From positions 1 to 64,000 of the forward strand of contig JAHHHK010000019.1 of assembly GCA_019359395.1 (NCBI GenBank): DNA of 64,000 nt, in the 5' to 3' direction. Position numbers and translations under genes: made by a program. The stretch is from Komarekiella atlantica HA4396-MV6 (GTDB taxonomy: Bacteria > Cyanobacteriota > Cyanobacteriia > Cyanobacteriales > Nostocaceae). The notes beneath the pieces were generated by a model. The model made no database searches. It saw nothing but the letters and a program-made list of their open reading frames with translations, and had not been told where the DNA came from. Shown here one piece after another: positions 31,190-43,485 of the stretch (position 1 is the first letter of the stretch; each line of letters starts with the position of its first letter).

Positions 31190-31320
31190 ACAAAAGTAAT
31201 TGACAGACCTTGAAGACATAGAAAGAGCAGTACGGAGTCAAATATTAGAACTGGTCAGTCCAGAAATCGGTTCTGGTGCAGTCGAGTAGCGAAGTCGGTA
31301 GAAAATGTTATGGCAAGAAA
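31190..31320 (+). pseudogene. Possible ISKra4-type transposase N-terminal remnant
   Basis: Short reading DLEDIERAVRSQILELVSPEIGSGAVE flanked by stops. Confidence 0.3.
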
Positions 31321-31747
31321 CTTACAAATATTATCAAACATGGAGAAATTCTAGCAGCTAATGGGCGATCGCTTCTCTCGCTAGGTCGGATAAAATCTGC
31401 TGCCTTAAAAACCGATAGTAATATTTATAACTAATGTTAAATAGATTACTTGTAATTAATAAAATCTATCAATAAAATTATAATTTCGCTTTTCAAAATA
31501 ATTTGCTGTGCGATCGCCTTCCACGCCTTCCATCAGCCATCATCCTGAAAGTGCAAAGATGCGTGGCAATTTAGTACCAAACATCTTCTCTATCAAGTAT
31601 TCTACGAGCTATCCCTATTACTCTTTTCAGAAAAAAAGGCTAAATTACTGACTTTGTAATCTCAGAATCCAAAACCAGGATTCAGCCTCATAGGCGTGGA
31701 AAGGTTTATCACCATTCTGTAAGTAGCTTTAAGTCTAACACAAGCTT

Positions 31748-31770
31748 ATTGCTATAAAATAGCAATTTTT
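31748..31770 (+). terminator. Intrinsic terminator-like hairpin ATTGCTAT-AAA-ATAGCAAT-TTTT
   Basis: 8-bp perfect stem, 3-nt loop, T-run; no CDS immediately upstream. Confidence 0.5.
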
Positions 31771-32009
31771 AGTCTGAATTTCCTCCATTAATATAAGCAT
31801 GATCCAGAGCTAGCATGATTATAAGCTAGTTTTTTAGGGCATTTTCTAGCTTACAGCATTTACAGCTTTATAAAAGTTTACATAAAATAAGTGCTAAAAA
31901 ATGTCAATAAGTCTGATAGTATATTGCAAGACTTATTGAGATAGATACTCATTAAGCTAGCTTTTTGTGTAAGTTGTTGCAATCTTAAAACTATTTATCA
32001 GGTGTCAAA

Positions 32010-32522
32010 ATGTCGAAAAACATTGGTTTGTTCTATGGTACTCAAACTGGCAGAACTGAATCTATAGCCGAAATGATTCGGGATGAGTTTGGTGATGATG
32101 TTGTAACATTACACGACATTTCTCAAGCGGAAACTACTGATTTCGATGACTATCAATGTATTATCATCGGCTGTCCTACTTGGAATATTGGTGAACTTCA
32201 AAGTGATTGGGAAGGCTTTTTTCCTGACCTTGATGAAATTAATTTTAATGGTAAAGCAGTAGCTTATTTTGGTGCTGGAGATCAGGCTGGCTATGCTGAT
32301 AACTTCCAGGATGCAATTGGTATTCTGGAAGAAAAAATTTCCCAGCAAGGTGGAAAAACTGTTGGTTATTGGTCAACGGAAGGTTATGACTTTAATGAGT
32401 CTAGAGCCGTTAGAAATGGTAAGTTTTGTGGACTGGCAATTGATGATGATAATCAATCTGATTTAACAGATGAACGTGTCAAGGCGTGGGTTGCTCAGTT
32501 GAAGAAAGAATTTGGGTTGTAA
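32010..32522 (+). CDS. isiB: Flavodoxin
   Basis: MSKNIGLFYGTQTGRTESIAEMI; GCPTWNIGELQSDWEGF; next to isiA-like genes. Confidence 0.92.
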   Translation: MSKNIGLFYGTQTGRTESIAEMIRDEFGDDVVTLHDISQAETTDFDDYQCIIIGCPTWNIGELQSDWEGFFPDLDEINFNGKAVAYFGAGDQAGYADNFQDAIGILEEKISQQGGKTVGYWSTEGYDFNESRAVRNGKFCGLAIDDDNQSDLTDERVKAWVAQLKKEFGL

Positions 32523-32802
32523 AGAGTTTGTAGGAGTACAGCATTGCTCCTACTGAATTGACTCAAAATTTATTAGGATTTACGCAGAAGAGATTCCCCA
32601 GCGTTCCTTCAAAAGGTGGCTTCTAACAGTTATCAGTAAAGAATGAGGTGTTTATCCTTGGGTTTAAGGAGAACCACCAATTGGTGGCACTTATCTGCCT
32701 TTCACCATACACCATGATAACTGTTTACTGTTTACTGTTCACTGTTCACTGTTTTTGAGTGCGTAAGTCCTATTGATAATTCATAACTTATGGGTATGGT
32801 AG

Positions 32803-33555
32803 GTGTTTATGTGTGACTCATTTGATGTTCTTTGGTTAAATGCTAGTCCGATTTTGAAGCGTTTTGATAAACCATTGCTTCAATACTTATCTGAATATAT
32901 GAGAGTTGCTCAGTGGGAATATCATCAAACCCAAGATGAAGCTAGTTCCATAGATAAAGCTGTGGCGCTGCTAGATGAATTTTTAGAATCGTATCCTGAC
33001 ACGGTGCATTTAGCAGGTCATGGTATGAGTGGTGCGATCGCTTTAACTTTTGCCCGGCGATTTCCCAAGAAAGTGCGATCGCTAACTCTGTTGTCTGTAG
33101 CAGCGCAACCTGCAAACACTTGGCACGCTCACTACTACTTTCAACGACAATTATTTAGCATCAGCCGTGAGCAAGTTTTAGCGAATAGCGTTCGTAGCCT
33201 ATTTGGAACTCAACCGCCTCATACTACCAAGAAGTTAATAGCTGCTTTAGATAAAGATTTAGAGCAATCTCCCTCACAGCACTCTCTGTTCAAGTTGGTT
33301 CATTTACCCAAGGGTGGGGTTTCCATGCCAATGATGGTATGTGGTAGCCAGAATGATCCAGTAGTTGACCCAAATGCATTAAATGACTGGCTAAATTGGT
33401 TCAAGCCAGAAGATCATATCTGGGAATACCCAAAAGGTTATCACTTTTTTCACTACTTCTATCCTCAACAAGTTGGCGAACAAATTGTGAGTTTTTGGCA
33501 ACGCCACCATCCACAGTTGCTAGAAGTATCTGCACTGACTTCCAGCACTCCCTAA
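32803..33555 (+). CDS. Alpha/beta hydrolase in the isi cluster (isiC-like by position)
   Basis: VHLAGHGMSGAIALTFARRFP; between flavodoxin and IsiA/Pcb genes. Confidence 0.7.
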   Translation: MFMCDSFDVLWLNASPILKRFDKPLLQYLSEYMRVAQWEYHQTQDEASSIDKAVALLDEFLESYPDTVHLAGHGMSGAIALTFARRFPKKVRSLTLLSVAAQPANTWHAHYYFQRQLFSISREQVLANSVRSLFGTQPPHTTKKLIAALDKDLEQSPSQHSLFKLVHLPKGGVSMPMMVCGSQNDPVVDPNALNDWLNWFKPEDHIWEYPKGYHFFHYFYPQQVGEQIVSFWQRHHPQLLEVSALTSSTP

Positions 33556-33634
33556 AATTCTAAATTTTATTAAACGTATTAATTTCTGTCGTTAAACCAA
33601 CCGAGCGAAGGTTTTCTAGCGATCGCAGAACAGT

Positions 33635-33663
33635 AAACAGTAAACAGTAAACAGTTATCAGTA
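33635..33663. repeat. Heptanucleotide tandem repeat AAACAGT
   Basis: cagtaaacagtaaacagtaaacagtta. Confidence 0.6.
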
Positions 33664-33938
33664 AAGAGTGATGTATTTATCTGCATCGTCAGAGTTCGCC
33701 GCGAATATAAGTGGTGGCTTACCCTGCGGGTTTGCGTAGCGTCTGGCGTAAGGCTCTTTGGGCATGGCTCAATTTTCGTTGACTGTAGAGACGTTGCAAT
33801 GCAACGTCTTGACTGCAATGCAACGTCTTTATTCATGTTTGCAGGACTTAATGATATTTTCTTTCATTAATTTGAATTTTGGTGTAGACTACCTTCTAAA
33901 GTTGTTGAATAATATTCTCAACAAATTGTAGGTGCAAA

Positions 33939-34997
33939 ATGACAATTTCTAGAAGTCCGCTGTCAGTGGAGCAAGACCTTGGCGATTCGCCTTGGTGGGC
34001 TGGTAATGCAAGGTTGACTAACTTATCAGGTAAATTACTAGGCGCTCACGTCGCTCATTCTGGTCTGATAGTTTTCTGGGCTGGAGCTATGACTTTATTT
34101 GAGCTAGGGCATTTTAATCCAGCAGAACCGATGTACGAACAAGGCTTAATTTTGCTACCTCATCTAGCTGCTGAAGGTTGGGGTGTCGGTGCAGATGGTG
34201 CGGTTGTGAATACTTATCCCTATTTCGTCATCGGAGCTTTGCATCTGATTTCCTCAGCGTTTTTGGGCTTTGGAGGAATCTTTCATTCCCTACGTGGCCC
34301 CGAAAAATTAGAAGGTAGAGTTCCTTTCTTTGGCTACGAGTGGGCAGATACGGGCAAAATGACCACAATCCTGGGTATTCACTTGGTTTTACTAGGTATT
34401 GGTGCATTTTTGTTAGTCGCTAAAGCAATGTACTTTGGTGGTTTGTACGACCCAAATGTGGAAAATGTACGGATAATTACGAATCCAACAATAAATCCAG
34501 GTGTCATTTTTGGCTATCTGTTTGGCGCAATTAATAAATTCTGGATTGCTGGTGTTGACAACCTCGAAGACGTAGTAGGCGGACATATTTGGGTTGGTGC
34601 AATATTGATTATTGGTGGATTTTTCCACATAGCAACTAAGCCCTTTAGTTGGACACATCCACTATTTGTTTGGTCTGGAGAAGCTTACCTTTCTTACAGT
34701 CTGGGCGCTTTGGCACTGATGGGCTTTATTGCAACTCTCTTTGTATCAGTAAACACCACTGTTTATCCTGAAGTTTTTTATGGGCCAGCGCTGGTAGTTA
34801 GGCAAAATATCGTGCCTTACTTTTCATCACCTGACCCTGACTTGGTAACTGCTCGCACTTGGTTAGCTAATACTCACTTTTGGTTAGCTTTCTTCTTTCT
34901 TCAAGGTCATATCTGGCACGCTTTACGGGCGCGTGGGTTCGATTTCCGCAAGGGTCGGGTGAGTCAAGAAGCGATAATTCCCCAGCCAATTAGCTAA
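33939..34997 (+). CDS. IsiA/Pcb-family (CP43-like) chlorophyll-binding protein
   Basis: [38 protein letters not shown]; six-TM antenna signature. Confidence 0.92.
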   Translation: MTISRSPLSVEQDLGDSPWWAGNARLTNLSGKLLGAHVAHSGLIVFWAGAMTLFELGHFNPAEPMYEQGLILLPHLAAEGWGVGADGAVVNTYPYFVIGALHLISSAFLGFGGIFHSLRGPEKLEGRVPFFGYEWADTGKMTTILGIHLVLLGIGAFLLVAKAMYFGGLYDPNVENVRIITNPTINPGVIFGYLFGAINKFWIAGVDNLEDVVGGHIWVGAILIIGGFFHIATKPFSWTHPLFVWSGEAYLSYSLGALALMGFIATLFVSVNTTVYPEVFYGPALVVRQNIVPYFSSPDPDLVTARTWLANTHFWLAFFFLQGHIWHALRARGFDFRKGRVSQEAIIPQPIS

Positions 34998-35078
34998 ACC
35001 AAGTTAATGCAATTAATTTGCAATTACTTTTAGGTAGATCTCAAAAAAATTGCAAAATATTCTCAAGGAGTTTCAGAA

Positions 35079-36602
35079 ATGACAGCAGTAATTGAAGATA
35101 GCCCATATAAGCAACAAATACCTGATGTTGGCTGGTGGGCTGGTAACTTTCGTCTCACTAATTTATCAGGCAAATTATTAGGCGCTCATGTTGCCCATTC
35201 TGCATTGATTTTGTTATGGGCTGGAGGGATGACCTTGTTTGAGTTGTCGCGCTTTGATCCGAATGTGCCAATGTATGAGCAAGGATTAATCATACTGCCT
35301 CATCTAGCAACTTTGGGTTTTGGTGTCGGTGCTGGTGGGCAAGTTGTTAGTACCTATCCTTACTTCGTAATCAGCGTCTTGCATCTGATACCCTCAGTTA
35401 TTTTGGCGGCTGGTGGTATTTATCACTCTTTGCTAGGCCCAGAGGTGTTAGAAGATAATCTTACTTGGGCTGGCTTTTTTGGCTATGACTGGAAGGATAA
35501 AGACAAGATGACAACAATCCTAGGCATTCACTTAGTATTGCTAGGATTGGGTGCTTGGGCTTTAGTTGCCAAGGCGATGTTTTGGGGTGGAGTGTTTGAC
35601 CCTTGGGTTGCTGGCGGTGGAGACGTAAGGATAATTAATCATCCGACGCTCAACCCATTCCGCATCTTTGGCTATCTGTTTGGGGTTTGGGGATCGGACG
35701 GAATGGCAGCTGTTGATAACTTAGAAGATGTTATCGGCGGTCACATCTGGGTTGGTTTGATGTTAATTGGCGGTGGTATTTTCCACATCTTAACTAAGCC
35801 GTTTGCTTGGGCGCGACGAGTTTTGATTTACTCAGGAGAAGCGTATTTGTCTTACAGCATTGGTGCTGTAGCATACATGGGCTTTTTGGCAGCTTACTTT
35901 GCGTCGGTAAATAACACCGTCTATCCCGAAGTTTTTTATGGCCCAGTTAGAGCTATAGAAACTTCTACTGGTATAGTTTCTGCGCGTGGTTGGTTAGTAA
36001 CTTTCCATTTTGTTCTGGCGCTGATATTTCTGTTGGGTCACATTTGGCACGCGCTGCGCGCCCGTGCTATTGAAGCCGGATTTGATTTTAAAAATGGTGA
36101 CATGGTTCAGCCGCCACGGGTAGAACGCCAAACGAGTAATCAAGCTAACGCGTTCAACTCTTCTGATTTGACGCTGAAGTTTCTCAGATACTTGCCAATT
36201 TACCGTCCTGGTATATCTCCTCTGGCGCGGGGATTAGAAATTGGTATGGCTCATGGTTACTGGCTGGTTGGCCCCTTTGCCACATTAGGTTCATTAGGTT
36301 TATTCGGCAATTCTAATGCGGGTAACTTGGTGGGTTTACTAGCCGCAGGTGGTTTAATTCTCATCCTGACAATTGCTTTTTCACTTCATGGCACTACTAG
36401 CTTTGAAAGACAGCAAGAAATCTATCCACGAGTAGCAGCGGTTGCAACAGTTCCCCGTGTGCCACAGACTCTCAATTCTACGCAAAGATGGAGTGAGTTT
36501 ACTGACGGCTTTTTAATTGGTGGAATTGGTGGAGTAATCTTTGCTTATCTGTTGTTGAATAGTGTTGCGATATTTAGTGCGATCGCTATTAACTCGATTT
36601 AG
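35079..36602 (+). CDS. IsiA/Pcb-PsaL fusion chlorophyll-binding protein
   Basis: N-terminal IsiA-like domain; C-terminal [38 protein letters not shown] = PsaL. Confidence 0.9.
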   Translation: MTAVIEDSPYKQQIPDVGWWAGNFRLTNLSGKLLGAHVAHSALILLWAGGMTLFELSRFDPNVPMYEQGLIILPHLATLGFGVGAGGQVVSTYPYFVISVLHLIPSVILAAGGIYHSLLGPEVLEDNLTWAGFFGYDWKDKDKMTTILGIHLVLLGLGAWALVAKAMFWGGVFDPWVAGGGDVRIINHPTLNPFRIFGYLFGVWGSDGMAAVDNLEDVIGGHIWVGLMLIGGGIFHILTKPFAWARRVLIYSGEAYLSYSIGAVAYMGFLAAYFASVNNTVYPEVFYGPVRAIETSTGIVSARGWLVTFHFVLALIFLLGHIWHALRARAIEAGFDFKNGDMVQPPRVERQTSNQANAFNSSDLTLKFLRYLPIYRPGISPLARGLEIGMAHGYWLVGPFATLGSLGLFGNSNAGNLVGLLAAGGLILILTIAFSLHGTTSFERQQEIYPRVAAVATVPRVPQTLNSTQRWSEFTDGFLIGGIGGVIFAYLLLNSVAIFSAIAINSI

Positions 36603-36738
36603 GCATTAGTAACGATCCAAAAGTTGAATGATTAGGCGATCGCAGAGATGATCATAACAGTGCGATCGCCCTTCTTCACTCCATCCCTAAAACTGTCACG
36701 ACGTACCCTGTACTGTGAAAGTTCACCTAGAAGCGAGT

Positions 36739-37074
36739 TTACGCCACACCAAATCCGGTATATTCTCGAACATAAGGCGCTTGAAAGCCCAACACAATAT
36801 CTTCTTTGGGAACTCCCATTGCGACTAATTCATGAGCAATTCGCAACTCTGTTGTATTGTGTTGCACCCAGATTTTGCCGTCTTTGATATCTAAGTGTAA
36901 GACACAGCCATGTACGCGACGATTGCCATCCCAACCAACATTCATCACTTGATAGCGATCTTGTTGAAGATCAAAAACAGTTTGTGATTCAATTTCGCCG
37001 TTAGCCATTGGTGTGGCGACATACTTGCTAAGTAGGTTTTGAATACACTGGCGATACTGTTCTAGTTTATCCAT
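36739..37074 (-). CDS. xisI: XisI-family protein (fdxN element excision controlling factor-like)
   Basis: MDKLEQYRQCIQNLLSKYV...GWDGNRRVHGCVLHLDIKDGKIWVQHNTTE. Confidence 0.9.
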   Translation of the reverse strand: MDKLEQYRQCIQNLLSKYVATPMANGEIESQTVFDLQQDRYQVMNVGWDGNRRVHGCVLHLDIKDGKIWVQHNTTELRIAHELVAMGVPKEDIVLGFQAPYVREYTGFGVA

Positions 37075-37477
37075 TGCACAATCACCTCTTGAACTGGATC
37101 GTAAATCAGCCGCTTAATTTGATATCGTTCAACTGAAAGTTGAGCAAATTCCCGTTGAAAGAAGGCTTGATGAACGGCAACAGGAATTGCTAAATGAAGG
37201 GTGCGCTCCGGTTCAGTGAGTTCTAGAGCAAGGCGATAGTTGAGGAATTGCCCTAGTACTGCATGGTAATCGGTGATGGGCGAGTCGCCTAAAAACGTTT
37301 TGATTTCAACGGCTATTTTCTCGCCTGCTCGTTCTGCTGCGAGAAGACTTTCAGCACCAAGTCAATTTCAAACTTTGCACCTCCTACTTCCACTTTTAGC
37401 GGGTCGTTAGTGATAACCCATTGTTCCTTTTCCAATGCCCTCCTTACCGCTTCATGGAACAGATCCTTAGCTGCCAT
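37062..37477 (-). pseudogene. xisH: XisH-family protein with a single-base deletion
   Basis: MAAKDLFHEAVRRALEKEQWVITNDPLKVEVGGAKFEIDL(-1)GAESLLAAERAGEKIAVEIKTFLGDSPITDYHAVLGQF..VQWIN*; frame breaks near 37356-37362. Confidence 0.85.
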
Positions 37478-37616
37478 CTTTACGCCATATCATTTTCAGT
37501 TCCATTGTACAACCCTCGTCCTACCCCATCTCCGTACCCTGCACCGTGAGTTTCATACCTGCGCTTAAAAACAGTTAACTGCGGGCGCTTTTTTCTAATC
37601 TTTAGGAGGATGACTT

Positions 37617-37892
37617 ATGTTGGCTACAATTTTTTGTGTTTCATTTGCTTGGGGTACTTTGATTTTCTTTATTTTGAGTATCTTGTTTACCTTAAAACAA
37701 GGAATAAATCATTTAAAAAAGCTACATCAAATTCCTTGTCACGCTTGTGAATATTTCACTAACGACTATCGCCTCAAGTGTACTGTACATCCAAAAAAAG
37801 CTTGTTCTGAACTAGCGATCGCTTGCATTGATTTTGAGCCTAAAACTGCTGCATGTAATGCCTGCCAAAAAGGTCGGCAAAAGCCTTGTTAA
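37617..37892 (+). CDS. Small Cys-rich membrane protein, cyanobacterial hypothetical
   Basis: One TM, then CHACEYF..C..C..C..C..CNACQKGRQKPC. Confidence 0.65.
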   Translation: MLATIFCVSFAWGTLIFFILSILFTLKQGINHLKKLHQIPCHACEYFTNDYRLKCTVHPKKACSELAIACIDFEPKTAACNACQKGRQKPC

Positions 37893-37943
37893 ACTTCTGT
37901 GATTAAACAATTCGTTACTTGCAACTAATAGGTATAAACATTT

Positions 37944-38180
37944 ATGTACCAGCATTCTGATTTGCTATCCGAAATATGTGATTTTCTTTATCCACGTAGT
38001 CCATACTATGGACAGTTTAAACCAGAGTATTTGGCGTTTAACGCTCATCTCCAAGATTTTTCTCGGCGCGTAAACTACATTTGTAGTCTCCAAACAGGTG
38101 GTAAACTTTCCCCAGAACAGGCTTACAAACAAATTCATGTTCTCTGGAAACAGTTGAAAAGTGCTAAAAAACAATTATAA
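37944..38180 (+). CDS. Conserved small hypothetical protein
   Basis: 78-aa ORF; good codon usage, follows the Cys-rich gene. Confidence 0.6.
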   Translation: MYQHSDLLSEICDFLYPRSPYYGQFKPEYLAFNAHLQDFSRRVNYICSLQTGGKLSPEQAYKQIHVLWKQLKSAKKQL

Positions 38181-38577
38181 ATTTATTAAATCCAATGCTG
38201 TCTTCACCCTCAAGGCAATTTGGTATGAAAATCGTTATATTTTTTACCAATTGATAATTTTGCTACAGAATTAGTTACACATTTGTTACTAATGTTTAAA
38301 TTGAAGTCTAAACGGTTATAGCTTAATAGTTAAGAGTGCCAGTAGTAGCGAAAATTTGTATAAATCTAAAGCTACTAACTGTTAAGCACTTAATGCAGCG
38401 TAAGTACTTGTAATCAACCAAATCCAATCAGCCTGAAAAGTAAAGTATTCAGGTTTATGCCCTAGATGAATTAATGGAAAAGTGAGTCAACCATAAGTTA
38501 GGACTCAAACCTTAAAAGATGCCAAGCAAATATGCTTTAACCGACTGAGACTGTCACGATCAGAAAGTAGAAAGTAA

Positions 38578-39675
<1,098 letters not shown>

Positions 39676-40040
39676 TTGGGAATTGGGGAATAAGGATTAG
39701 GGATTGGTAAATTTATCAGTCCTTAATCTCAAGTCCCCGATTTGGGATTTGGGTCAAATGGTAGATACCCTGAAGACGGAGTAAAGTAACTTTACTTAAC
39801 GTGAGTTCGACAAACTAAAAAACAATAGACAAGGGAACTCCAACAAATAAATTATCTAATCTTGTGGGGTGGGCAACATGAGCGCCCAGTTCACAGGACG
39901 GGCAAGATGACCATCCTACAAGAAATATTGGAATATTTTATCACTTGGAAGTCCCTAAGTGTTTGAGGTACATATCAAGTGAAGGTTTTGTAGAGGCAAT
40001 TGAAGACTGCCATTGTTATTTCGGCGATGCCTACGCCTAC

Positions 40041-40297
40041 GCATTTGCTGTTTTGGCACTCGCATTTGCTATTTCGGCGATGCCTACGGCTGGCTACGCC
40101 TACGCATTTGCTATTTTGGCACTCGCATTTGCTATTTTGGCACTCGCATTTGCTATTTCGACAACCTCATTTGCTATTTTGGCGATCACATTTGCTATTT
40201 TGGCGATGCCTACGGCTGGCTACGCCTACGCATTTGCTATTTCGGCGCTTGCATTTGCTGTTTCGGCAACCTCATTTGCTATTTCGGCGATATCTAC
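40041..40297. repeat. 21-bp tandem repeat (GCATTTGCTATTTTGGCACTC) with embedded dispersed repeat CCTACGGCTGGCTACGCCTAC
   Basis: About 12 units; all three forward frames open (39945, 40000, 40013 ORFs). Confidence 0.85.
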
Positions 40298-40445
40298 AGC
40301 TGGCTGGGTATTGCTGAGTATTCTTCTTCTGACTCAGCACTGAGTTTAGTCAATAAGTAATATCAAGCACATACGCCTTTAGACGTTTTAAGCGATCGCT
40401 TCAGGTGTCCACGTCGTAAGTTATTCCTAAAATTCCTAAATTCCT

Positions 40446-41876
40446 ATGCGTCGAACCAAAATTATTTGTACTGTTGGGCCTGCTACATCTGCACCTGAAA
40501 GGCTACAAGCATTAGTAGAAGCTGGCATGAATATGGCACGGCTGAACTTTTCTCACGGAGCCTATGAATTCCACGCCCAAACTGCTCAGCACCTCAGACA
40601 AATTAGTAATGAGCAACAAAAACCGATCGCTATCATGCAAGACTTGTGTGGCCCCAAAATTCGCTTAGGAACCTTACCACCAGAAGGGCTAACTGTGGAA
40701 GCTGGCAGTGAAGTTACCTTTGTTTTGCAAGAGAAAGGCGAGAGTATTGACGAACTCCCTCTACCGTTGCCAACTTTGTTTGCAATGGTGCGACCAGGTG
40801 AACAAATTTTGATTAATGATGGTCGCGTCAAATTAATTGTCACCGATCGCGATGCCGATAGAATTCGTGCACAGGTAAAAATTGGTGGGTTAATTTCCAC
40901 GCGCAAGGGGGTAAACCTGCCAGAAACTCGTTTACCTGTTAGTTCGATCACCGAAAAAGACTTACTAGATTTACGTTTTGGGATTCAGTTAGGCGTAGAC
41001 TGGGTAGCAGTATCTTTTGTGCGATCGCCACAAGACTTAGAACCTGCTCAACGAATGATTGAAGCAGCAGGTGCAAATATTCGCGTCATCGCCAAAATCG
41101 AAAGAGCAGAGGCAGTAGAACAACTAGATGCCATCATAGATGTTGCTGACGGGATTATGATTGCCCGTGGCGATTTGGGGGTAGAAATGCCAATTCACGA
41201 AGTGCCCCTGATTCAAAAAGACATAATTCACCGTTGCAATCGTGCTGGTAAGCCGGTGATTACAGCCACGCAAATGCTGGAGTCAATGATTAGCGCTCCT
41301 GATCCTACCCGCGCCGAAGCAACAGATGTTGCTAACTCCATCTTGGATGGTACAGATGCGGTAATGCTCTCTGGTGAAACTGCTGTGGGAGAATATCCCA
41401 TCGCCGCAGTCCAGACAATGCATAATATTGCTATGCGGACAGAACAGGCTTTAGATGAAGGCGGTAAACATTCCTGGTGTCATGAAGCAGGTAGTCTTAG
41501 CGTTACCGAATCTGTAGCAGAAGCGGTATGTCGCATCGCCTACGAAACAGGCTCACGGGCAATTCTTTGTAATACTTCATCAGGAAGTACGGCGAGACTG
41601 GTATCCAAATATCGTCCAAGTACACCCATCATTGCCTTAACCCCTGACGTTACTGCTTACCGTCAGCTAGCACTTTCTTGGGGTGTGGAACCTTTGCTGA
41701 TCCCCCCAGTCCACAACGCGGAAGAAATGTTTACGAATGTGGTGAACACCGTTGTAGACATGGGTTTAGCGAATAAGGGCGATAAGGTAGTGATTACCTC
41801 TGGCGTCCCAATTGGTAAAGCAGGAACAACTAGCTTAATCAAAGTGCATTCCATTGGACAGCCAATTTCGGCATAA
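40446..41876 (+). CDS. pyk: Pyruvate kinase
   Basis: MRRTKIICTVGPATSAPE, GDLGVEMP, ATQMLESMI. Confidence 0.95.
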   Translation: MRRTKIICTVGPATSAPERLQALVEAGMNMARLNFSHGAYEFHAQTAQHLRQISNEQQKPIAIMQDLCGPKIRLGTLPPEGLTVEAGSEVTFVLQEKGESIDELPLPLPTLFAMVRPGEQILINDGRVKLIVTDRDADRIRAQVKIGGLISTRKGVNLPETRLPVSSITEKDLLDLRFGIQLGVDWVAVSFVRSPQDLEPAQRMIEAAGANIRVIAKIERAEAVEQLDAIIDVADGIMIARGDLGVEMPIHEVPLIQKDIIHRCNRAGKPVITATQMLESMISAPDPTRAEATDVANSILDGTDAVMLSGETAVGEYPIAAVQTMHNIAMRTEQALDEGGKHSWCHEAGSLSVTESVAEAVCRIAYETGSRAILCNTSSGSTARLVSKYRPSTPIIALTPDVTAYRQLALSWGVEPLLIPPVHNAEEMFTNVVNTVVDMGLANKGDKVVITSGVPIGKAGTTSLIKVHSIGQPISA

Positions 41877-42024
41877 CGCGCCTAAAATAAGGCTGAGGCT
41901 CAAGATAGCCAGAAAACTTGGGCAATGTTTCAGAAAAATTGCCAGAATCAGAATTGAAGCAACAGCAAAAAGTGTGAACAAGAGGGAAGTTAGTAAGTCC
42001 TAAACAAATATCACGGAGGATTTT

Positions 42025-43029
42025 ATGCCTAAGAGTTTACTAGAACAATTGCGGACAATGACTGTTGTGGTCGCAGATACGGGAGATATTCAGGCGATTG
42101 AGAAGTTCAAACCCCAAGATGCCACCACCAATCCCTCTCTGATTACTGCTGCGGCACAGATGCCGGAATATCAGGAAATTGTCGATCAAACTTTACTCCA
42201 AGCAAAGAAAGATGCAGGAGCCGGAGCCAGCCAAGCACAGGTGGTTTCTCTAGCTTTTGACCGTCTGGCTGTTGCTTTTGGATTGAAGATTTTGCAAATT
42301 ATCCCTGGTCGGGTGTCTACAGAAGTGGATGCACGCTTGTCTTACGATACAGAAGCTACGATCGCTAAGGCAAGGGATTTAATTGCTCAATATAAGGCAG
42401 CTGGAGTTTCCCGCGATCGCGTACTCATTAAAATCGCCTCCACCTGGGAAGGTATTCGCGCTGCGGAAGTTCTGGAAAAGGAAGGTATCCACTGTAACCT
42501 TACTTTGTTGTTTGGCTTGCACCAAGCGATCGCCTGTGCAGAAGCCGGTATTACTCTGATTTCTCCCTTCGTCGGGCGGATTCTCGACTGGTACAAGAAA
42601 GATACCGGACGCGATAGCTACCCAGCAGCCGAAGATCCAGGAGTGTTGTCTGTCACCAAAATCTACAACTACTACAAGAAATTCGGTTATAAAACCGAAG
42701 TTATGGGGGCTAGCTTCCGTAACGTTGGCGAAATTACTGAACTCGCAGGTTGTGACTTGCTAACCATTTCTCCATCACTTTTAGCTGAATTACAAGCAAC
42801 TATTGGAGAACTACCACGCAAACTCGACCCTGCCAAAGTAGCAAATTTGTCAATTGAAAAAATATCCATCGACAAAGCTACTTTTGATAAGATGCACACC
42901 GCTGATCGCATGGCATCTGACAAACTAGATGAGGGTATTAAAGGATTTACCAAGGCGCTGGAAGACTTAGAAAAACTTCTTGCAGAAAGATTAGCTCGCC
43001 TTGAAGCAGAAGTAGTAGCCAGCCATTAA
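42025..43029 (+). CDS. tal: Transaldolase
   Basis: [41 protein letters not shown]. Confidence 0.95.
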   Translation: MPKSLLEQLRTMTVVVADTGDIQAIEKFKPQDATTNPSLITAAAQMPEYQEIVDQTLLQAKKDAGAGASQAQVVSLAFDRLAVAFGLKILQIIPGRVSTEVDARLSYDTEATIAKARDLIAQYKAAGVSRDRVLIKIASTWEGIRAAEVLEKEGIHCNLTLLFGLHQAIACAEAGITLISPFVGRILDWYKKDTGRDSYPAAEDPGVLSVTKIYNYYKKFGYKTEVMGASFRNVGEITELAGCDLLTISPSLLAELQATIGELPRKLDPAKVANLSIEKISIDKATFDKMHTADRMASDKLDEGIKGFTKALEDLEKLLAERLARLEAEVVASH

Positions 43030-43107
43030 GACTAGATGGCGTATCGCTGTTAGTGGTTGGTAAAACGACCACTAACTACTAGCAATTTGTGCTTGCCTTA
43101 AATGTCA

Positions 43108-43485
43108 TCAATTTAGTCTGATATAAATTGGTCGTCTGTACTGCGATCGCCTGTAGAGCGATCGTCTGTAGAGCGATCGTCTGTACTGTGGGCGTCTATA
43201 AACTGGTCGTCTATACTGCGATCGTCTGTACCGTGAACGTCTATAGACTGGTCGTCTATAAACTCGGCGTCTATATCGTGAGCCTCTATAGCCTCGTCGT
43301 CCATAACGCCTTTGAGCAATTAAAACTTCTTCAGTGTTACCTCCAACTAAGTTAGTTTCTGCCACATTACTTTGTTCATTGAGATCATTGCTTAAAGAAG
43401 TATCTTTCGCTTCAGCAAATGAAGCCGGATACACGAAAGCAAATAGCAAGAGCACAATTGAGGACAGCTTCCTGAAACCTTTCAT
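43108..43485 (-). CDS. Secreted Arg/Tyr-rich repeat protein (paralog 1)
   Basis: MKGFRKLSSIVLLLFAFVYPASFAEAKD signal; (YRRSQ/YRRPV)n C-terminus; paralog at 44244. Confidence 0.7.
   Translation of the reverse strand: MKGFRKLSSIVLLLFAFVYPASFAEAKDTSLSNDLNEQSNVAETNLVGGNTEEVLIAQRRYGRRGYRGSRYRRRVYRRPVYRRSRYRRSQYRRPVYRRPQYRRSLYRRSLYRRSQYRRPIYIRLN

Noticed and set aside
33939-34997. Calling this gene isiA outright
   Set aside because: Several IsiA/Pcb paralog classes exist; sequence reading alone cannot separate them, so only the family is given.
39945-40360. Three overlapping ORFs in all forward frames as proteins (AFAILALAFAI.. / HLLFWHSHLLF.. / ICYFGTRICYFG..)
   Set aside because: They result from a 21-bp tandem repeat without stops; no start context or non-repeat domain supports any frame.
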